19,943 nt of DNA from assembly GCA_947451875.1 (NCBI GenBank), contig CANGBE010000006.1, positions 1 to 19,943 of the forward strand, in the 5' to 3' direction. The position numbers were made by a program, and so were the translations under genes. The notes beneath the pieces were generated by a model. It had not been told where the DNA came from. It saw only the letters and a program-made list of their open reading frames with translations, and did no database searches. The DNA comes from Sphingomonadaceae bacterium. GTDB lineage: Bacteria > Pseudomonadota > Alphaproteobacteria > Sphingomonadales > Sphingomonadaceae. The stretch's first letter is position 1; every line of letters begins with the position of its first letter. Below are positions 7,682-15,664 of this stretch, piece by piece.

Positions 7682-10389
7682 TCGGAAATCGGCTCGCTGT
7701 GGTGCGCGGATGCTGAAGCACGCCCGATTACTCGCTGTAAAGCCTCCTCAAGGGTCAACCGTGTGACAGGCGTGCCGGGCGGAAAGGCAGACAGGAGCCG
7801 GCTGGGGAAAGCGGAGGACAGCACAACGAAGGCCCCGTGATCGTCGCGGCTGCGGATCAGGCGGCCGAAGGCCTGCGCCAGCCGCGCACGGATAATGCGG
7901 TCATCGTGAGCTGAACCGCCGTTCGCCAGACGCCGCGCGCGGTGGAGGATTGACGGCTTGGGCCATGGCACTTGCTCCATCACCACCAGCCGCAGCGAAT
8001 GGCCGGGCACGTCCACCCCGTCGCGCAGGGCATCGGTGCCGAGCAGCGAGGCCTTGGGATCATCGCGGAAGATATCGACCAGCGTACCGGTGTCGATCGG
8101 ATCGACGTGCTGGGCGTAAAGCGGCAAGCCCCCCCGCGCCAGCCGATCAGCAATCCGGCCATGCACGGCGCGGAGGCGGCGGATCGCGGTGAACAGCCCG
8201 AGCGCGCCGCCCTGTGATGCCTCGATCAACCGCGAAAAGGCAGCAGCGAGCGCCGATATGTCGCCCTTGGGTACGTCGGTGACGATCAGCACTTCGGCCT
8301 GTTCAGCATATTCAAACGGGCTTTCGAAGGCGCCAAGCCGCACCGGTGCGCCAATGTGCGGGGCGCCTGAGCGGGTGATTGCGGCTTCCCAATCATCGCC
8401 ATCGCGCAGGGTGGCCGAAGTCAGCATCACCCCATGCGAGGGTTCGAGTACGACGCTGGCAAAGGGCTTCATCGGATCGAGATAGTGCCGGTGCAGGCCG
8501 ACATCGAATTCGCGGGCATCGCCGCGATCGACCGCCAGCCAGTCGACGAAATCGGGATCGGCCGGCCCGCCCAGCCGCGCCAGCAGGCTTTCCCAAGCGG
8601 CGATCAGATCGATCCGCCAGTTGAGCGAATGGCGCGCGCCCTCTATCCGCGCGCGGCCCGGGCCATCGAGCCAGTCTGGTGGTTCGGCCATGATCGCCTC
8701 AAGCCGCTGCCCCAGCCGCATCAGCGGGGATCGCAGTTCGGCTAGCGCCGCCTGGGCTGATCCGGCCACTTCGACAAAGGCCCCGTCTAGCTGCGCGGCT
8801 TCGGTTTCCAGCCCATAGCCCATTTCCTGCCCGCCGCTTTCGTCGCGGGCATAAGTGAGCGCGCGCACGGCGGCGAGCAGATCCTCCAGCGGACCGCTCG
8901 GCATATTCTCGCCCAGCCGCTGCAGCCAGCCATCCCCCGGCAGCGCCTCGGCGGCATAGCGCGCGGCGGCAATCGCCTTGGCCCCGGCCTCGTCATAGGA
9001 CGCGACATCGGCAAGCCGGGCTGACAGCCCACGGCGGCGGCCCTTCGATCCCTTTTCCGGCCCGATCACCCAGCGGCGCAGCTCGATCAGCTCGGCCCCG
9101 GTCAGCGCGGCGGCGAAGGTGGAATCGGCGGCTTCGAAAACGTGGTGACCTTCGTCGAACACCAGCCGCGTCGGGCGTTGGGCGGGGTCGCGACTGCGCG
9201 CGGCGTTGACCATCACCAGCGCGTGGTTGGCGATCACCAGATCGGCCTGCGCGCTGGCCCGCGCCGAGCGTTCGATGAAGCATTTGCGGTAGTGCGGGCA
9301 GCCCGCATAGACGCATTCGCCGCGCCGGTCGGTCAGCGCCGCCACCCCGCGCTGGCGAAACAAAGTGCCGAGCCAGCCGGGCAGATCGCCGCCGATCATG
9401 TCACCATCCGCCGAATAGCTCGCCCAGCGCGCCACCAGCTGTGCCATAATCGCCGCACGTCCGGTGAAGCCGCCCTGAATGGCATCCTCAAGGTTGAGCA
9501 GGCAGAGGTAATTCTCGCGCCCCTTGCGCACCACCACCGGCTGCGAGCCATCGGGCCGCGTCGCTGGCCATGCCCGCTTGCTCTCGCGCCGCAGCTGGCG
9601 TTGCAGCGCCTTGGTATAGGTTGAAACCCAGACCGTGCCGCCCGAACTTTGCGCCCACAGTGAGGCCGGGGCGAGGTAGCCCAGCGTCTTGCCCACGCCG
9701 GTGCCCGCCTGCGCCAGCAGCACGTGCGGCTGCTTCTCGGCCAAGCGGGGCGCGAAAACGTGCGCGGCTTCGGCAGCATAGGCGCGCTGGCCGGGGCGCA
9801 TCTCTGCGCCTGCACCGGTCAGCAGGGCGAGCCGTTTGGCCACCTGCTCGTCGCTCAGCGTCACCTGCATGGGCTGCGGGCGCTCGGGCGCTTCCTCCCA
9901 TTCGGGCAGGCGGGCGAAGAGCCAGCGCTCGGCCTTTTCGGGCTTTTTCAGGCGCGGGGTGAGCAGCGGCGCCCATGGCCAGCGCAGACGGATCAGCGAT
10001 TGCAGCGCGGTCCACGCGCCCTCGCGCTCGGGCCAGTCAGTGCCTTCGCAGACCTCTAGCAAAGCCCCGGCGGCGGCCTGCAGCAGTCCCGGCACACCGG
10101 CATCGTCCTTGGGCTCGTCCAGCCCCAGCGCGTGGGCCAGCCCTTTGGGCGTCGGCACGACAAACCGCGCGGGGAAGATGAAGGCATAGAGCTCCAGAAT
10201 GTCGAGCCCGGAAAGGTCGGGATAGCCCAGCCGGCTCGCCACCAGGGGGGCATTGAGCATCAGCAGCGGCGTTTCCGACGCTGCCATCACCGCCTCACCC
10301 TTGGGGCAGGCACGCGTGGTTCCGGCTCCATCGCGCAGCCAGCAGCCGGAATGGCTGGCATGGAGAGCAGGGAGGGGTAGCGAGGCCAT
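7678..10389 (-). CDS. DinG/Rad3-family ATP-dependent DNA helicase (XPD-like, iron-sulfur)
   Basis: A 903-aa superfamily 2 helicase expected to unwind DNA 5' to 3' in repair or R-loop and fork processing. Walker A is AQAGTGVGKT (226-235). Cysteines C296, C359, C364 and C370 (CVYAGCPHYRKC) match the four 4Fe-4S ligands of XPD/DinG enzymes. Motif II reads DEGH (412-415) instead of DEAH, and motif VI is QAFGRLIRSRDDHG (839-852). About 200 residues precede the helicase core; part of this, NAPLVASRLGYP to LDILELYAFIFP, resembles the later half of the DnaQ exonuclease domain found in some DinG proteins, but catalytic acids are not evident. The first ATG (10389) gives the N-terminus MASLPLPALHASHSG; an internal start at residue 35 is possible. 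Coupled to the phosphatase by ATGA. Confidence 0.92.
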   Translation of the reverse strand: MASLPLPALHASHSGCWLRDGAGTTRACPKGEAVMAASETPLLMLNAPLVASRLGYPDLSGLDILELYAFIFPARFVVPTPKGLAHALGLDEPKDDAGVPGLLQAAAGALLEVCEGTDWPEREGAWTALQSLIRLRWPWAPLLTPRLKKPEKAERWLFARLPEWEEAPERPQPMQVTLSDEQVAKRLALLTGAGAEMRPGQRAYAAEAAHVFAPRLAEKQPHVLLAQAGTGVGKTLGYLAPASLWAQSSGGTVWVSTYTKALQRQLRRESKRAWPATRPDGSQPVVVRKGRENYLCLLNLEDAIQGGFTGRAAIMAQLVARWASYSADGDMIGGDLPGWLGTLFRQRGVAALTDRRGECVYAGCPHYRKCFIERSARASAQADLVIANHALVMVNAARSRDPAQRPTRLVFDEGHHVFEAADSTFAAALTGAELIELRRWVIGPEKGSKGRRRGLSARLADVASYDEAGAKAIAAARYAAEALPGDGWLQRLGENMPSGPLEDLLAAVRALTYARDESGGQEMGYGLETEAAQLDGAFVEVAGSAQAALAELRSPLMRLGQRLEAIMAEPPDWLDGPGRARIEGARHSLNWRIDLIAAWESLLARLGGPADPDFVDWLAVDRGDAREFDVGLHRHYLDPMKPFASVVLEPSHGVMLTSATLRDGDDWEAAITRSGAPHIGAPVRLGAFESPFEYAEQAEVLIVTDVPKGDISALAAAFSRLIEASQGGALGLFTAIRRLRAVHGRIADRLARGGLPLYAQHVDPIDTGTLVDIFRDDPKASLLGTDALRDGVDVPGHSLRLVVMEQVPWPKPSILHRARRLANGGSAHDDRIIRARLAQAFGRLIRSRDDHGAFVVLSSAFPSRLLSAFPPGTPVTRLTLEEALQRVIGRASASAHHSEPISE

Positions 10390-10598
10390 TACTCGCCCAT
10401 AGCGCGGCTGGAACGAAAGCGAAACGGGGGGAAGGGTGAGTTGTGGGGATTATGTGGGCCACCAACGCCAGTTCAGGATGACGGAGGTGGAGGAGTTGGA
10501 ATTGTTGAGGTTTTTGCGATAGGCCTGCGGGTATGGGGGGCATCATGTAAATCGAACAACAGCTTGGCGCCCCGGCAGCCTCCAGATTGCAAGGCCGC
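10390..10598. other. Intergenic region between divergent helicase and membrane-protein genes
   Basis: About 210 bases that must hold both promoters. The stretch 10420-10545 is G-rich on the plus strand with no clear sigma70 pair and no palindrome. A plus-strand stop (TAA at 10548-10550) closes the frame of the downstream gene, so that gene cannot begin earlier. No small gene was found. Confidence 0.5.
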
Positions 10599-12050
10599 AT
10601 GGCGTGGTTTTCGCCCAGTTGGCTCGCCAGCCTGTTCTGCTTCGCGATTGCGGCGGTTACGCTGGTGCTGATTGTCGGCCCGGCGGATGGCACTTGGCAG
10701 CTTTATGCGCAGGAGATGCTCAAGGGAAAGCGGCTCTATTCCGATCTGGATTTCAACCTGCAGCCGCTGTTTCCACTGCTGACGCTGATCTCAATAAAGC
10801 TTTCGCCGGGCGGGCTGCTGAGCGGGCGCTGGCTGTTTTTCCTGATCATGGCCGCCTATGTCGCTGTGGTCTCGCGGCTTTGCCGGATGGCCAAGGTAGG
10901 GCCGCTGACAAGCTTTGCCCTGATGATTGGCGTGTTCTTCACCTCAATCCATTTTCTGGCGTTCCGCTTTGATGACTATCACGGGCTTTCCGGGCTGCTG
11001 TGCTACACCTCGCTGTTGGTTTCGATGGCCTTGCAGCGCGGCGATCTGTCTATCACGCGGTTTGGCCTGTTGCAGGCGGCGATCTGCACCGCGACTGCCC
11101 TGACCCGGCCCAATGACGGCGTTGCCATTGCGCTGGCTGCCGGACTGGTTTTGGTGCTGCGAAAGGGAGTGCAGCGCGATGTGGTGGTGGCCGGGCTGTG
11201 GTCAGTCTTGCTTTCGGCTGCGCTGATCCTCCTCACCCTGCTGGTGCTGCGCGAGACACCGCAGGTCTGGTTCCAGAAATCGGTGATCGAGGCATCAAGC
11301 GCCAAGGGCGGCGGCGGATCCTTCTTGGGCTATCCCATGCTGATGTATCGCACGGCGTTGACCAACGTTGCGCTATACCTGCTTTTGCCGTTCTGGCTGT
11401 CCATTTTGGGCGTAGCCGGTGCCGTCTGGATGTCACGTCGGCTGACCGCACAAGGGTCCCCTTATGCTGCGGTGATCTGGCGGATGGCGAAGCGAGGTGC
11501 TGCGCCGCGGCAGGACATTGACCAAGCGCTGTTTGCCTATCCGACAATGCTGTTCGTCTTTGGATCGCTGAGTTCGGGCGGCAATTACTTTTCGCTGTAC
11601 CAGCCGACGGCCATGGCGCTGGTCCTGTTTGTGATTTTCGCCACCCAGTCAGCCGGGCCGCTATCGCAGAGCCGTCTGGTGCAGGGGGTATTGCTGATCT
11701 TCTTCACCGTGATCGCCATCGAGGGCGTGGAAGATCGGGTGAAATCGCCTTACCTCTGGCTGGATTACCGCGTTCCGCCGATGACGGGGGAATATCTGCT
11801 GCGCAATGACCGCAATGGCCTGCACGTCATCCCTAAGGAACTCGCCGGAATGATCGACCCGGTTTGCGCTAGGCTCACGCCGGGGAAGAGCCTGCTTTCG
11901 GTGCCGTGGTCCTTTGCCAATGCCTATTGCCACGTTGAGCCGTGGCACGGCTACGTCCAGACCTTCTTTGACACGACGACAGCCCCGCGGATCGAGGCAC
12001 TGCGGCGCGATCTGGAGCGGTCGCCGCCGGATTTCATCTTTTACCAGTAG
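10599..12050 (+). CDS. Polytopic GT-C-like membrane glycosyltransferase, ended early by an amber codon
   Basis: A 483-aa protein with roughly ten hydrophobic helices. Its N-terminal layout, a first helix, then GPADGTWQLYAQEMLKGK and a YSDLDFNLQPLFP loop, resembles GT-C/ArnT/PMT enzymes, inner-membrane proteins that transfer sugars from polyprenyl phosphate and use an acidic residue in the first periplasmic loop (here the DGT aspartate). This is a fold-level call; donor and acceptor are unknown. ATG 10599 is preferred (AAGG 4 bases upstream); a TTG at 10587 is in frame. The reading frame stops at TAG 12048-12050, but the same frame continues for 56 coding-like codons to TAG 12219-12221, so the natural product is probably about 540 aa. 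Either a nonsense mutation, a sequence error or suppression. Confidence 0.7.
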   Translation: MAWFSPSWLASLFCFAIAAVTLVLIVGPADGTWQLYAQEMLKGKRLYSDLDFNLQPLFPLLTLISIKLSPGGLLSGRWLFFLIMAAYVAVVSRLCRMAKVGPLTSFALMIGVFFTSIHFLAFRFDDYHGLSGLLCYTSLLVSMALQRGDLSITRFGLLQAAICTATALTRPNDGVAIALAAGLVLVLRKGVQRDVVVAGLWSVLLSAALILLTLLVLRETPQVWFQKSVIEASSAKGGGGSFLGYPMLMYRTALTNVALYLLLPFWLSILGVAGAVWMSRRLTAQGSPYAAVIWRMAKRGAAPRQDIDQALFAYPTMLFVFGSLSSGGNYFSLYQPTAMALVLFVIFATQSAGPLSQSRLVQGVLLIFFTVIAIEGVEDRVKSPYLWLDYRVPPMTGEYLLRNDRNGLHVIPKELAGMIDPVCARLTPGKSLLSVPWSFANAYCHVEPWHGYVQTFFDTTTAPRIEALRRDLERSPPDFIFYQ

Positions 12051-12221
12051 CAGTCGATCGTCATGCGCAACCATGAAATCATGTACCACAAGGGCGCGCC
12101 GGTCGCTCAGCGCGGGCTTGAGGAACAGATCATGCGCAATGTCGCTGCGGGGAAATGGCGGATTGTTTTTACCTCGCACACCTATGATCCGTCCGTCTGG
12201 TACCTGATTCAAACGCGTTAG
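12051..12221 (+). pseudogene. In-frame 3' remainder of the membrane glycosyltransferase gene
   Basis: Downstream of the amber codon the identical frame stays open for 56 codons, encoding a soluble tail (QSIVMRNHEIMYHKG at the start, FTSHTYDPSVWYLIQTR at the end) rich in G/C-ending codons as in the gene before it. The tail has no ribosome site of its own, although ATG 12063 could start a 52-aa peptide. The palindromic element begins precisely where this second stop lies, just as copy 1 begins right after a gene end, supporting 12221 as the original gene end. Confidence 0.65.
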
Positions 12222-12372
12222 AGTCTGATCCGAAACTGCGTTTCGGATCGTTCGGCACCGGCCCGCTCCCCCTCCCGGCCACCCAGAATATACCATTTCG
12301 TTGGGTGGTCGGGCCGGGGAGCGGGCCGGTGCCGCCTCGAAATTCGCTTCTTCGCGAATTTCGAATCAGACC
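12222..12372 (+). repeat. Dispersed palindromic element, copy 2
   Basis: Nested inverted repeats: an outer pair GTCTGATCCGAAA (12223-12235) with 12359-12371 (one mismatch); a small hairpin CCGAAA-CTGCG-TTTCGG (12230-12246); a perfect 19-bp pair, 12253-12271 against 12316-12334, with an inner CCACCCA/TGGGTGG stem (12279-12285, 12302-12308); and a third hairpin CGAAATTCG/CGAATTTCG (12338-12362). Shared blocks with copy 1 are described there. It fills the space between the membrane-protein gene and the lysyl-tRNA synthetase leader and could terminate the former's transcript. Confidence 0.82.
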
Positions 12373-12439
12373 CATAGAGCCATATGAGTAGCGCATGGGG
12401 CTTGCGCTTATGGCGCATCTCCGCAAAAGCCGCGCCATT

Positions 12440-14035
12440 ATGACTGATGACGCCCTTATCGCTGCCGCACAGGTTTCCAAGGCTTGGCCTTTTGAGGAAG
12501 CGCGCAAAATCGTAAAGCGCTTTCCGGCGGGAAAGCCGGATGGCAGCCCCGTGCTGTTCGAGACCGGCTATGGCCCGTCGGGACTGCCGCATATCGGCAC
12601 CTTTCAGGAAGTGCTGCGCACCACGCTGGTCCGCCGCGCCTATGAGACCTTGACCGGCGGTGCGCCCACCCGGCTGGTGGCTTTCAGCGATGACATGGAC
12701 GGCCTGCGCAAGGTGCCGGATAACATCCCCAACCAGGGGCTGCTCACCGCCTATCTCGGCCACCCACTCAGCCGCATTCCCGATCCGTTCAATACTTACG
12801 AAAGCTTCGCGCACCACAACAACGCCAAACTGCGCGAGTTTCTGGACCGGTTCGGCTTTGACTATGAATTCGTCTCGGCGAGTGACCGCTACAATTCGGG
12901 TGGCTTTGATGATGCCTTGCGCGGCGTGCTGCGCAATTATCAGGCGATCATGGATATCATGCTGCCAACCCTGCGGGAGGAGCGCCGCAAGACCTATTCG
13001 CCAGTGCTCCCCGTCAGCCCCAAGACGCATCAGGTGCTGCAGGTGCCGATCGAAGTGGTCGATGCCGAAGCGGGCATTGTCCGGTTTGAGGATCACGGCG
13101 ATATGGTGGAAAGCTGCATCTTCGGCGGCAATGCCAAGCTGCAGTGGAAGGTCGACTGGGGCATGCGCTGGACAGCACTGGGCGTCGACTACGAGATGTG
13201 CGGCAAGGATCTGACGGACAGCCATGTCTATTCGGGCAAGATCGCGCAGGTGCTGGGCGGCAGGCGGCCGGAAGGACTGATCTACGAACTGTTCCTTGAT
13301 GAGAACGGCGAGAAGATTTCCAAGTCCAAGGGCAATGGCCTGACCATCGACCAGTGGCTGACTTATGGCAGCGAGGAGAGCCTGGGCTTCTACCTGTTCC
13401 GCGATCCCAAGAGCGCCAAGAGCCTGCACGTCGGCGTCGTGCCGCGCGCGGTGGATGAATACTGGCAGTTCCGCGAGAAGCTGGCGACGCAGCCGGTCGA
13501 GCAGCAGCTCGGCAATCCGGTTTGGCATTTGCTGCGTGCTAATGGAGACACAAACGGCGCGGGCGATACGCTGCCAGTGACCTATGGCCTGCTGCTCAAT
13601 CTGGTGGGCGTGCTGGGTGCGGGCGCGACGCGCGAACAGGTGTGGTCATACCTTGCCAACTACGTGTCCGATGCCCGGCCCGAGGCGCACCCTGAGCTCG
13701 ACGTGCTGGTCACTTCAGCGCTGGCCTATAACCGCGATTTCGTCGCCCCGACGCTGCAGCGGCGCAAGCCGGTGGGCAACGAGGCTGCCGCGCTCGCCGC
13801 GCTTGACGCCGAACTGGCCAAGGCTGATGCCGATGCTCCGGCTGATGTTCTGCAGACTATGGTTTATGAAGTGGGAAAGAACCCCGAGTTCAGCTTCGAA
13901 AACCTTCGCGACTGGTTCAAGGCGCTGTACGAATGCTTGCTGGGTTCCGCCCAAGGCCCGCGCATGGGCAGCTTCATCGCGCTCTATGGCGTGGAAAATA
14001 CGCGGACGTTGATTGCTGAGGCTTTGGGGGATTAA
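12440..14035 (+). CDS. lysK: Class I lysyl-tRNA synthetase
   Basis: A 531-aa cytosolic enzyme that charges tRNA-Lys with lysine. It is the class I (archaeal-type) form known from many alphaproteobacteria, not the class II LysS. Signature motifs are LPHIGTF (HIGH motif, H51-I52-G53-T54) and KISKS (292-296) in a Rossmann-fold catalytic domain, with a helical anticodon-binding C-terminal region; length is as expected. The ATG at 12440 (MTDDALIAAAQVSKAWPFEEA) gives the usual family N-terminus but has no Shine-Dalgarno site; an in-frame ATG at 12410 has GGGG 9 bases upstream, so a 10-residue longer product is possible. No T-box or other leader device was seen in the short leader after the palindromic element. 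Confidence 0.95.
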   Translation: MTDDALIAAAQVSKAWPFEEARKIVKRFPAGKPDGSPVLFETGYGPSGLPHIGTFQEVLRTTLVRRAYETLTGGAPTRLVAFSDDMDGLRKVPDNIPNQGLLTAYLGHPLSRIPDPFNTYESFAHHNNAKLREFLDRFGFDYEFVSASDRYNSGGFDDALRGVLRNYQAIMDIMLPTLREERRKTYSPVLPVSPKTHQVLQVPIEVVDAEAGIVRFEDHGDMVESCIFGGNAKLQWKVDWGMRWTALGVDYEMCGKDLTDSHVYSGKIAQVLGGRRPEGLIYELFLDENGEKISKSKGNGLTIDQWLTYGSEESLGFYLFRDPKSAKSLHVGVVPRAVDEYWQFREKLATQPVEQQLGNPVWHLLRANGDTNGAGDTLPVTYGLLLNLVGVLGAGATREQVWSYLANYVSDARPEAHPELDVLVTSALAYNRDFVAPTLQRRKPVGNEAAALAALDAELAKADADAPADVLQTMVYEVGKNPEFSFENLRDWFKALYECLLGSAQGPRMGSFIALYGVENTRTLIAEALGD

Positions 14036-14036
14036 A

Positions 14037-14065
14037 TAGGGGCGATTAAATAGGGACAGCCCCTA
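14037..14065. terminator. Hairpin at the convergent lysK end
   Basis: TAGGGGC (14037-14043) pairs perfectly with GCCCCTA (14059-14065) around a 15-base loop. It sits between the lysK stop (14033-14035) and the convergent 509-aa gene, whose stop codon is part of the right arm. The loop contains the second copy of GATTAAATAGGG. Confidence 0.4.
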
Positions 14066-15592
14066 CTTATTCATCCCGAACCAGCCGCGCACCATCTTCA
14101 GCAGTTTGCTCATGGCAGACTCTGGCACCTCTTCCACAACTGGCTCGAAGGTGATCATCGACTTGCGCAGGCTGTGGCCGCGGGTGGTCGGGATCTGGCC
14201 GGGGGTTTGTTGCGGTGCCTCAGCCTCCTCGATCTTGTTGCCGAAAGCGCCCGGCGCGGTAACCGGCATCCGCGATGTCAGCGCACCCCAGACGTCGTGG
14301 TCGCCGGTATCGATGTATTCGGGCTCTACTTGCGGTTCATAGCCCTGCGGTACGCGGCCAGTGGGGACGAAGATTTCGGCTTCGCCGGGTCGTAGCGCTG
14401 ACGCGGGCTGCTGCTGCGATGCCGGCTCCTGTCGCGGAGGCAGGGCGATCTGCTCGGGATCAGAGGGTGCAAGCTCGTCAAAAGGAGGTTCTGACCGGTT
14501 GTAATCGACCGGCGGTGCGACACCATCCACCTCCTGAAAGCTGCCCGCGTCCTCAAAGATATCTTCGTTTGGCTGTTCCCACGTCTGCGGTGCGTTGTAA
14601 TCGAAGCTTACGCGCGGGGCGGGCGGCGGGGCCAAGCCCGATGCGGTGCCGCCCATGGACATGAATTCAGCCTCAGCCATCAGGTCATGGTTGTCATTCA
14701 GATCATCGTCCGCGAGCACCAGCGCCATCTTCTTCTTCGGCTTGGCTATGCTCATGCCCATCGACATACCGATCAGGCTGCCCGGCTCATAAGCGTCTTC
14801 GTCGCTGGCTTTGGCAACGACATGATCGGGCTCGACCGGAGCGGGGGCGGAGACGTGCTTGAGCACCGCGATCTTGCCCTTGGCGATGTATTCATCAGCG
14901 CTCATCACGGGGGCATCGAAGAACGGATAGGTGCCGCTGTTGCCCGCCATCACGCACAGCGGACGCGGCAGGCTGGATTTGCGGATGGTATCGCGCACCG
15001 CCTGATGGATCAGCACGGCGAGATAGCACGAAGCGATGGTGCCTGCCGCAATATCTGCCTCAGGCGGCACGTCCATGGTGAACAGCCGGGCCTCAAGCGT
15101 GGCGAGGTTACCGTAAAGGTCGTCGATCCCGTCGATGGCGATCGAATGGTCGATGCCTTCAACGTCGCCCGCCCATTCGCAGCCGAACGAGGAATAGCCA
15201 TCCATCAGATCGGCGCGGTCGGCCTCGGTGAAGGGATAGGCTTCATCGGAAAAGAAGCTGACTTCGACAAAGGGTGAAAGCAGGCCGGCTTCGTCGGGGC
15301 GCTGGGGGCGGCTTTCGGGTTCGCTGACCATGATGCTGATCGCGGATACCGGATGTTCGGGCCGGTCATAGCGGTTTAGGCTGTCATCCAGATCGCCCCA
15401 ACCGTTCAGGGTAATGTCGGCAGATGTAATTTGGAGAAACCGGCCGCTAAGCGCTTTTCCTGAGCCGCAATGGGGCTCAACCAGCGTGCGGAGATGGCGC
15501 GCAGCCTCGTCAGCCTCACCGTGGCGCAGCATCGCTTCAATGATTCGGCGGAATTCCTGTTCGGGAACTCCGTCGATGGTGATTTCTTCCAC
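14063..15592 (-). CDS. Unrecognised 509-aa protein: folded N-half, disordered Pro-rich C-half
   Basis: I do not recognise this family. Residues 1-240 look globular (mixed hydrophobic and acidic, for example FVEVSFFSDEAYPFTEADRA and SIAIDGIDDLYGNLATLEAR), with no signal peptide or membrane helix. From about residue 260 the chain becomes low-complexity, Pro/Glu/Gln-rich and probably disordered, with a basic patch AKPKKKMA. The last 15 residues (SKLLKMVRGWFGMNK) form a plausible basic amphipathic helix, which could anchor it to the membrane or a partner. Several starts are stacked (GTG 15601, TTG 15598, TTG 15595, GTG 15592); 15592 is chosen because GGAG (15604-15601) lies 8 bases before it. It follows the DUF885 peptidase by 72 bases on the same strand, so co-transcription is possible. 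Low-GC drift or other transfer signs were not noticed. Confidence 0.75.
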   Translation of the reverse strand: MEEITIDGVPEQEFRRIIEAMLRHGEADEAARHLRTLVEPHCGSGKALSGRFLQITSADITLNGWGDLDDSLNRYDRPEHPVSAISIMVSEPESRPQRPDEAGLLSPFVEVSFFSDEAYPFTEADRADLMDGYSSFGCEWAGDVEGIDHSIAIDGIDDLYGNLATLEARLFTMDVPPEADIAAGTIASCYLAVLIHQAVRDTIRKSSLPRPLCVMAGNSGTYPFFDAPVMSADEYIAKGKIAVLKHVSAPAPVEPDHVVAKASDEDAYEPGSLIGMSMGMSIAKPKKKMALVLADDDLNDNHDLMAEAEFMSMGGTASGLAPPPAPRVSFDYNAPQTWEQPNEDIFEDAGSFQEVDGVAPPVDYNRSEPPFDELAPSDPEQIALPPRQEPASQQQPASALRPGEAEIFVPTGRVPQGYEPQVEPEYIDTGDHDVWGALTSRMPVTAPGAFGNKIEEAEAPQQTPGQIPTTRGHSLRKSMITFEPVVEEVPESAMSKLLKMVRGWFGMNK

Positions 15593-15664
15593 CAACAACA
15601 CTCCGGATCGGCCCCAAATCCCGGACCTGCGGCAATTCCTAGACCCGAAATGGTTGACCGCAGG

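Noticed and set aside
12218..13528. Minus-strand open frame of 436 codons opposite lysK
   Set aside because: Antisense to the clear class I lysyl-tRNA synthetase with HIGH and KISKS motifs; it also runs through the palindromic element, which is not coding.
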